Assembly (NCBI GenBank): GCA_016190585.1 | Contig: JACPQH010000010.1 | Coordinates: 1-9,893, forward strand | Origin: Chloroflexota bacterium | GTDB lineage: Bacteria > Chloroflexota > Dehalococcoidia > Dehalococcoidales > RBG-16-60-22 | Reading direction: 5' to 3' | DNA length: 9,893 bases | Part shown: piece by piece, positions 5,723 through 9,893 of the stretch | Layout of the letters: every line of letters starts with the position of its first letter | Position numbering within the stretch: the first letter of the stretch is position 1 | Notes under the pieces: model-generated | The model's database searches: none | The model's input: only the letters and a program-made list of their open reading frames with translations | Told to the model about the DNA's origin: nothing | Translations under genes and position numbers: made by a program

Positions 5723-7243
5723 ATGAATCGGAGAGACTTACCTAACGGTTTCCACAAGCCCGGAGACCGGATCTACCGCCCTAAGAGGGCCCAGCGGTTC
5801 CGCCTGAGAAAAGTCCTGGGGATAGCTGCGCTCTTCAGCGCCGGGTACGGGAACGTTGGCTCATCTATCTACTATGCCCTGGGCATCGTGGCGCTCATCG
5901 CGTTGGGCGCCACGCCCATCGCCCTAGGTATCGCCGGCGTCATCTTCATCTTCAACGCCCTGACCTACGCCGAGGGCTCGGCGATGCTCCCCGAGGCCGG
6001 GGGGTCGGCCGGTTTTGCCCGGCGCGGCATCAGTGACGTCGGCGGCTTCATCGGCGGCTGGGCGCTGACGCTCAGCTACATCACCACCATCGCCGTCTCG
6101 GCCTACACGGTGCCGCCCTACCTGAGCTATTTTCTACCGGCTTTCCGGGAGCCGGTCATCGGCACCGCCACTTCGATGGGCATTATCCTCCTCCTGATGC
6201 TCATCAACGTCATTGGTATACGCGAGTCGGCCGGCCTGAACGTAATATTCATCATCATGGACATCGCCACGCAGGTCGCCCTGGTGGTCATCGGCTTCGT
6301 GCTTATACTGTGGGTGAACCCGGGCGTGCTGTTCGAGCATATGTTCGGGGAAGGCAACTGGCCGTCCCCCCAGAACCTGATACTGAGCATCGCCATCGCC
6401 GCCCTGGCTTTTACCGGCGTGGAGACGGTTTCACAGATGGCGCAGGAGGCGCGGCACCCGGCCAAGATGGTCCCGCGGGCCTATATCATGATGACGGTTA
6501 CCGTGCTGGTGCTTTTCAGCGGCATCTCGCTGGTGGCGCTCTCGGCGATGAGCCCGCAGGTGCTGGGCGACCCGGTGAACGGCTGGGCGCGCGACCCGGT
6601 GGCGGGCATCGCCGCCAACCTGCCGTCGCCGCTGCTCCAGGACATTTTCGAGCCGCTGGTGGCCATCCTGGCTTCTTCTATCCTGCTCACGGCGACCAAC
6701 GCCGGGCTGATCGGCATCTCCCGCTTGGCCTACAACCTTTCTTTACACCAGCAGCTCCCGGCCGCCTTCAGCCGGATTCACGCCCATTTCCGGACGCCCT
6801 ACGTCGGCATACTCTTCTTTTGTGTTATCGCCGCCGTGTTGATGATACCCGGCTTTTTCCTGGGCGACTTTTTCGCGGACCTCGGCGCGCTGTATGCTTT
6901 CGGCTCGCTGCTCAGTTTCGCCATCGCGCACGCCGCCATCCTGAGCATGCGCATCAGGGAACCGAAGATGTACCGGCCCTTCAAGCTGGGCTGGAATCTC
7001 AGGGTCGGGGACTACGAACTGCCGGTTACCGCTATCCTGGGCCTGTTTTCGACCCTCATCATCTGGGTGGTGCTGACCGTAGGCGAGCCGTTCACCCGGC
7101 TTATCGGCCTCACCTGGATGGCTGTCGGCCTGACCGGCTATTTCATCTACCGGCGCCGGAACGCCCGGCGGCCGCCGGCTGCCCCCGCGCCACCGCCGGC
7201 CGCGCCGCCGCGGCCGCCGCCGGAAAAGCCCGGGACGGGTTAA
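5723..7243 (+). CDS. APC-superfamily amino acid permease
   Basis: A 506-residue integral membrane transporter, expected to import an amino acid or amine by proton or sodium coupling. Residues from about 30 to 480 are a series of hydrophobic segments consistent with 12 helices. Helix 1 carries the unwound substrate-site motif GYGNVGSSIYY (41-51). The later block AFTGVETVSQMAQEARHPAKMVPRA is the typical APC signature of a glutamate-bearing helix and the following loop. Substrate cannot be told from sequence. The N-terminus is long and basic. The C-terminus ends in a cytoplasmic tail of about 25 residues made mostly of proline and alanine. There is no Shine-Dalgarno sequence before the ATG and the predicted leader is about 12 bases. 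It converges on the hydrolase-like gene, with 16 bases between stops. Confidence 0.93.
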   Translation: MNRRDLPNGFHKPGDRIYRPKRAQRFRLRKVLGIAALFSAGYGNVGSSIYYALGIVALIALGATPIALGIAGVIFIFNALTYAEGSAMLPEAGGSAGFARRGISDVGGFIGGWALTLSYITTIAVSAYTVPPYLSYFLPAFREPVIGTATSMGIILLLMLINVIGIRESAGLNVIFIIMDIATQVALVVIGFVLILWVNPGVLFEHMFGEGNWPSPQNLILSIAIAALAFTGVETVSQMAQEARHPAKMVPRAYIMMTVTVLVLFSGISLVALSAMSPQVLGDPVNGWARDPVAGIAANLPSPLLQDIFEPLVAILASSILLTATNAGLIGISRLAYNLSLHQQLPAAFSRIHAHFRTPYVGILFFCVIAAVLMIPGFFLGDFFADLGALYAFGSLLSFAIAHAAILSMRIREPKMYRPFKLGWNLRVGDYELPVTAILGLFSTLIIWVVLTVGEPFTRLIGLTWMAVGLTGYFIYRRRNARRPPAAPAPPPAAPPRPPPEKPGTG

Positions 7244-7259
7244 ACAGGCGCGACGGACG

Positions 7260-8042
7260 CTACCCCAGGAAATCGATTATCGCCTGGGCCATTTTATCCG
7301 GTATCTCCAGGGCGGCGAAATCGTCGGCGTTCTCAAAAACCACCGTCTTGTAGTTTTTCAGCAGCTTCCTGGCGAACTCGTACCTGGGGTGGAAGACGTC
7401 ATCGGTGCCGCTCAGCAGCAGGCACGGCTGTTTGATTAGGGGGACGCGCTCTTCCTCCTGCCAGCGGAAACAGGCCTGGAGCGGCGTGAACGTGCCGCCG
7501 GGAGCCCTGGCCGCTTCGAGCACAACCTTGTTCAGGTCTTCCGGCGAGAGGTGGCGGCCCAGCCGGGACAGCGTTTTCCACACCCGGCCGGTAAGGTGGC
7601 TGCCGTCCGGCTTGACCTCGACCGGGCCGAAGCTGTAGCTGTTGATACAGGCTTCCCGCACGTCCGGCGCGAAGCTGGGCAGCCCGTAGAATATCAGCTT
7701 GTCCACCATCTCCGGCCGGTTCAGGGCGATCTCGGCGGCGACCTGGGCGGAGGTATGTATGCCCATAACGGCGGCCTTGCTGATGCCCACGGCTTTCATG
7801 AAGTTGATGTCGGCCAGGGCGTAGTCGGTGATGTTGGGGGAGGCTTTCTTTAGCTCGGAGTTCCCCTGTCCCATCATGTCGCGGGCGGTGACGCGGTAGC
7901 GCCGGGCGAGGATGGGCATCATGCGGGAGTATTCAAAGGATGAGAGACCGCCCTGGTGCAGCAGGAGAAGGTCCGGGCCGCTGCCCTCGGTCTCATAGTA
8001 AATCTGGCCTTCCGGGATCTCGACAAAAGCTTTCCTGGGCAT
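7260..8042 (-). CDS. Alpha/beta-hydrolase-fold protein lacking the canonical Ser and His
   Basis: A 260-residue single-domain alpha/beta-hydrolase fold: IYYETEGSGPDLLLLHQGG (oxyanion region, 14-32), ARDMMGQGNS (53-62), a nucleophile-elbow position VMGIHTSAQVA (92-102), a cap region (about 125-195) and a C-terminal LLLSGTDDVFHP (208-219). The elbow should read G-x-S-x-G but is G94-I-H-T-S98, so histidine takes the serine place. The usual GHF near the C-terminus is D240-D241-F242, so the catalytic histidine is also gone. D214/D215 remains. Related proteins with an HTG elbow are known to me only from memory. It is probably not a classical esterase; a different chemistry, binding or scaffold role is inference. 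GGAGGAGG lies a few bases before the ATG and its own promoter is at 8103-8131. Confidence 0.88.
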   Translation of the reverse strand: MPRKAFVEIPEGQIYYETEGSGPDLLLLHQGGLSSFEYSRMMPILARRYRVTARDMMGQGNSELKKASPNITDYALADINFMKAVGISKAAVMGIHTSAQVAAEIALNRPEMVDKLIFYGLPSFAPDVREACINSYSFGPVEVKPDGSHLTGRVWKTLSRLGRHLSPEDLNKVVLEAARAPGGTFTPLQACFRWQEEERVPLIKQPCLLLSGTDDVFHPRYEFARKLLKNYKTVVFENADDFAALEIPDKMAQAIIDFLG

Positions 8043-8102
8043 TTCTCCTCCTCCGGCGATTTTATGATGATGTCGCTTCAGACAGACCGGGACTTATCTC
8101 GC

Positions 8103-8131
8103 ATTATAGGCGGGCCGGGACAGGTAGTCAA
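8103..8131 (-). promoter_or_regulatory. Sigma70-type promoter for the hydrolase-like gene
   Basis: On the minus strand TTGACT (8131-8126), a 17-bp spacer and TATAAT (8108-8103) form a near-consensus promoter. Predicted start is about 8096, giving a leader of roughly 54 bases that includes the GGAGGAGG ribosome site. Confidence 0.75.
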
Positions 8132-8183
8132 CCGTATTCACAGGCTGTTAAGTGGTTCATTTGTTACGGGGGCGAAGACCGAA

Positions 8184-8235
8184 AGCCTTACGGGCGTCAC
8201 ACCTACGTAAGGCCGGGGCAAATTTACGTAAGGCT
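8184..8235. repeat. Cluster of CGTAAGG repeats, one inverted and two direct
   Basis: TACGTAAGGC occurs at 8204-8213 and 8225-8234, exactly 21 bp apart, about two helical turns. AGCCTTACG at 8184-8192 is the inverted form and forms a perfect 9-bp inverted pair with CGTAAGGCT at 8227-8235. It could pair with either downstream copy in RNA. It lies between the hydrolase-like gene and the small membrane protein gene, 78-129 bases before the latter's ATG. A repressor/activator site or a switchable leader hairpin are both possible. Confidence 0.5.
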
Positions 8236-8261
8236 ACGAATACCGGCCGCCGGCGGCGCGG

Positions 8262-8275
8262 GCTATCATTATAGC
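8262..8275. repeat. Short inverted repeat upstream of the small membrane protein
   Basis: GCTAT (8262-8266) and ATAGC (8271-8275) flank CATT. It overlaps possible but weak -10 sequences (TATCAT, and TAAAAT at 8281-8286), none with a matching -35 at normal spacing. It may be an operator for the downstream gene; the promoter of that gene is not recognised with confidence. Confidence 0.25.
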
Positions 8276-8312
8276 GGAATTAAAATAAGCTCTGTTTCGG
8301 GAGACAGCGTAG

Positions 8313-8660
8313 ATGATCGAGGCGCTCACCCTGGCACTGGCCATCATCTTGCTCCTTTTCCTTTCGGTCAGGCTGTCGTTTCTCCTGGCCAGGCGGGCCG
8401 TCTGCCAGGTAATCAGCACCTTCCGGCGTCACCGAGCGGTGGAGCCGCGCGAGGCCCGGACGCTCCAGGATCTCGGCCTGGTAAGGTCGTGGTTTTCTAT
8501 GGGTCTGAGGGACTACAAACCCTGGGCCTTGCAGACGCTGCTCCAGGCCGGCGTTATCAAGGTGGTCATGGACGATATGTTCTACCTGTCAGAGGAGAAA
8601 CTCGATTCCGCGACGCAGTTGAACGCCGTCTGCGGCACCGGCCCGGTGCCCAAATCCTGA
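8313..8660 (+). CDS. Small single-pass membrane protein of unknown function
   Basis: A 115-residue protein. Residues about 3-25 are one hydrophobic helix, followed by a basic stretch (RRAVCQVISTFRRHR) that should face the cytoplasm. The soluble part (about 45-100) reads as helices then a beta strand: EARTLQDLGL, LRDYKPWALQTLLQAGVI, then KVVMDDMFYLSEEKL. The pattern of a helix pair ending in a short hairpin with YLSEE resembles a winged-helix fold, but no DNA-binding residues can be assigned. I recall similar unnamed small proteins in Chloroflexota-type genomes, without a function. GGGAG lies nine bases before the ATG. It stands alone between divergent and co-directional genes with a repeat cluster upstream. 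Confidence 0.75.
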   Translation: MIEALTLALAIILLLFLSVRLSFLLARRAVCQVISTFRRHRAVEPREARTLQDLGLVRSWFSMGLRDYKPWALQTLLQAGVIKVVMDDMFYLSEEKLDSATQLNAVCGTGPVPKS

Positions 8661-8698
8661 CCGCAGCCTTCCGCGCTTTAGTCTCTAACCTCCCCCGG

Positions 8699-8727
8699 TT
8701 GACACCCTTTCCTCCAGAGGGTATAAA
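8699..8727 (+). promoter_or_regulatory. Near-consensus sigma70-type promoter for the aldo/keto reductase
   Basis: TTGACA (8699-8704), a 17-bp spacer and TATAAA (8722-8727). Predicted start is near 8734, leader about 25 bases. The spacer contains the palindrome CCTCCAGAGG (8711-8720), which could be a repressor site but is short. Confidence 0.8.
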
Positions 8728-8758
8728 AAGACTATCGACTTGACGTGAAGGAGGCGCC

Positions 8759-9751
8759 ATGCAGTACAGGAAGCTGGGGAGGACGGGGCTCTGGGTTTCC
8801 GCGGTCTGTATGGGGACGATGACGTTCGGGAACCAGGCGAGCGAGGCGGACTCGGTTGACATCGTCAGGAGGGCGCTCGACGCCGGGGTTAACTTCTTTG
8901 ATACCGCCGATATGTACGCCGAGGGGCGGTCGGAGGAGATAGTGGGCAAGGCGCTGAAGAATGACCGGCACGCCGTGGTGCTGGCGACCAAGGTGGGGCA
9001 GCGGGTGGCGCCGGGCCATAACGGCCTGGGGCTGTCGCGCCGCCATATCGTGGAGTCAATCGAGGGCAGCCTGCGCCGGCTGGGCACGGACTATATCGAC
9101 CTGTACTACGCCCACCTGGCCGACCCGGACACGCCCCTGGACGAGACGCTGCGCGCCTTCGACGACCTGGTGCGCCAGGGTAAGGTGCGCTACATCGCCT
9201 GTTCCAACTTCCGCGCCTGGCTCCTGTGCAAGGCCCTGTGGGAGAGCGACAAACGCGGCCTGGCGCGGTTCGACTGCGTCCAGCCGCCGTACAACCTGCT
9301 GACGCGGGATATCGAGTACGAGCTGCTGCCCCTGTGCGCCAGCGAGGGGGTGGGCGTCTGCGCCTATAATCCCCTGGCGGGCGGGCTGCTCAGCGGCAAG
9401 CACGACCCGAGCAAGCCGCCGGCGGCGGGGACCCGGTTTACCCTGGAGCGCACCGGCCAGCTTTACTATGACCGGTACTGGACGCCGGCCAACTTCGAGG
9501 CGGTGGCGAGTCTCGCCGGAATCGCCCGGCAGCGCGGCCGGAGCCTGGCGCAGATGTCGCTGGCCTGGATACTCGGCAATCCGGCGATTACCTCGGTAAT
9601 CTACGGCGCTTCGTCCCTGGAGCAGTTCGAGGAGAACCTGGGGGCGACCGAGATAACGCTGTCCCCGGAGGAGCTGGCCGCCTGCGACGAGGTCTGGCAG
9701 CGTCTGCGCCCGCTGCGGTTTTTCTACGGCACGCAGCAGGTCAAGCGGTAG
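8759..9751 (+). CDS. Aldo/keto reductase
   Basis: A 330-residue cytoplasmic NADPH-type oxidoreductase that reduces aldehydes or ketones to alcohols, with a TIM-barrel fold. The N-terminus MQYRKLGRTGLWVSAVCMGTMTFG is typical of the bacterial YajO/YhdN-like branch. The catalytic tetrad is complete: D48 and Y53 (FFDTADMYAEG), K78 (LATKVG) and H119 (LYYAHLADPDTP). SLRRLGTDYIDLY and GKVRYIACSN are family signatures. The region around 300 (AITSVIYGASSLEQFEENL) is the expected cofactor-binding C-terminal part. Length is normal and nothing looks broken. AAGGAGG lies four bases before the ATG. The physiological substrate cannot be read from sequence, and the gene appears to be a single transcription unit. 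Confidence 0.96.
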   Translation: MQYRKLGRTGLWVSAVCMGTMTFGNQASEADSVDIVRRALDAGVNFFDTADMYAEGRSEEIVGKALKNDRHAVVLATKVGQRVAPGHNGLGLSRRHIVESIEGSLRRLGTDYIDLYYAHLADPDTPLDETLRAFDDLVRQGKVRYIACSNFRAWLLCKALWESDKRGLARFDCVQPPYNLLTRDIEYELLPLCASEGVGVCAYNPLAGGLLSGKHDPSKPPAAGTRFTLERTGQLYYDRYWTPANFEAVASLAGIARQRGRSLAQMSLAWILGNPAITSVIYGASSLEQFEENLGATEITLSPEELAACDEVWQRLRPLRFFYGTQQVKR

Positions 9752-9763
9752 CGGGTAAAGCCT

Positions 9764-9778
9764 GAGCCCTATTGGCTC
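9764..9778 (+). other. Small hairpin between the reductase and the second permease
   Basis: GAGCC (9764-9768) and GGCTC (9774-9778) flank five bases. No T tract follows, so it is not a standard terminator. It overlaps the proposed -35 box of the following permease, so it may be an operator instead. Confidence 0.3.
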
Positions 9779-9800
9779 GTGCCGCGCAATCTGCCATAAT
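9772..9800 (+). promoter_or_regulatory. Possible promoter for the second permease
   Basis: TTGGCT (9772-9777), a 17-bp spacer and CATAAT (9795-9800). Predicted start is about 9807, about 11 bases before the ATG at 9818. That would exclude the in-frame ATG at 9803. Confidence 0.5.
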
Positions 9801-9817
9801 TTATGGGGAACGCGGGT

Positions 9818-9893
9818 ATGGACGATAGCGGCATCACTCTGACGCGGAAACTGGGCCTGACCTCGGCGGTGCTGACGGGGCTGGGCATTATCC
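9818..9893 (+). CDS. Second APC-type permease, N-terminal fragment cut by window edge
   Basis: Only 25 codons are visible: MDDSGITLTRKLGLTSAVLTGLGII. The pattern of a short polar start, then L-x-RKLGL and a glycine-rich hydrophobic run is the usual opening of APC amino acid permeases, where helix 1 continues with a G-x-G motif. It runs off the right edge. GGGG lies nine bases upstream (9805-9808); an in-frame ATG at 9803 is an alternative start without a ribosome site. Family assignment rests on this short piece. Confidence 0.6.
   Translation, partial: MDDSGITLTRKLGLTSAVLTGLGII

Noticed and set aside
6310..7353. 347-codon plus-strand frame overlapping the permease
   Set aside because: It is an alternate-frame shadow of the permease, rich in Arg/Gly/Pro as expected from GC-rich code read out of frame, with no domain pattern.
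7940..8743. 267-codon plus-strand frame across the hydrolase promoter and small membrane gene
   Set aside because: It overlaps a well-supported promoter, the repeat cluster and the small membrane protein gene, and its translation has no recognisable features.
1..9893. CRISPR array, insertion sequence or second attachment repeat
   Set aside because: By eye no regularly spaced repeats, transposase or integrase frames, or second copy of the left-edge RNA end were found; a computed repeat search was not possible.

Overview
The window reads as a GC-rich bacterial chromosome segment. Protein style, the mixed two-component and permease content and the small membrane proteins suggest Chloroflexota, perhaps a Dehalococcoidia-like lineage. 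This is an impression from sequence style only; no taxonomic marker gene is complete here. The first ~120 bases are conspicuously AT-rich compared with the rest.

Layout. Bases 1-20 look like the 3' end of a tRNA-like molecule, best matching the 3' end of tmRNA (ssrA), running in from the left. An AAC(3)-I-type GNAT acetyltransferase (116-565, minus) follows. It lies just downstream of, and on the same strand as, a two-component pair: a NarL/FixJ response regulator (2120-2788) transcribed first, then a membrane PAS histidine kinase (627-2123) that overlaps it by an ATGA. A 196-bp divergent intergenic region (2789-2984) carries nested palindromes. It separates this pair from a plus-strand pair: a degenerate receiver domain fused to two membrane helices (2985-3668), overlapping by ATGA a stand-alone cyclic-nucleotide-binding-like protein without a DNA-binding domain (3665-4138). 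Next is a secreted conserved protein broken by a one-base frameshift (4339-4828), closed by a strong hairpin terminator.

The second half holds a rhodanese-like lipoprotein (5087-5524, minus) divergent from an APC-family amino acid permease (5723-7243, plus), both with recognisable sigma70-type promoters. An alpha/beta-hydrolase-fold protein whose catalytic Ser and His are both replaced (7260-8042, minus) follows. Then come a small membrane protein of unknown role (8313-8660, plus), an aldo/keto reductase behind a near-consensus promoter (8759-9751, plus) and the first codons of a second APC permease (9818 to the edge).

How it fits together. The centre of the window is a signalling island: kinase, DNA-binding regulator, membrane-tethered pseudo-receiver and cNMP-like sensor share one divergent control region. 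The kinase-regulator pair may also control the receiver/cNBD pair through the CAGGT-containing palindromes. The right half is metabolic and transport genes, mostly single-gene units with their own promoters. No complete mobile element, CRISPR array, rRNA or complete tRNA was seen. No gene-free stretch exceeds 300 bases.
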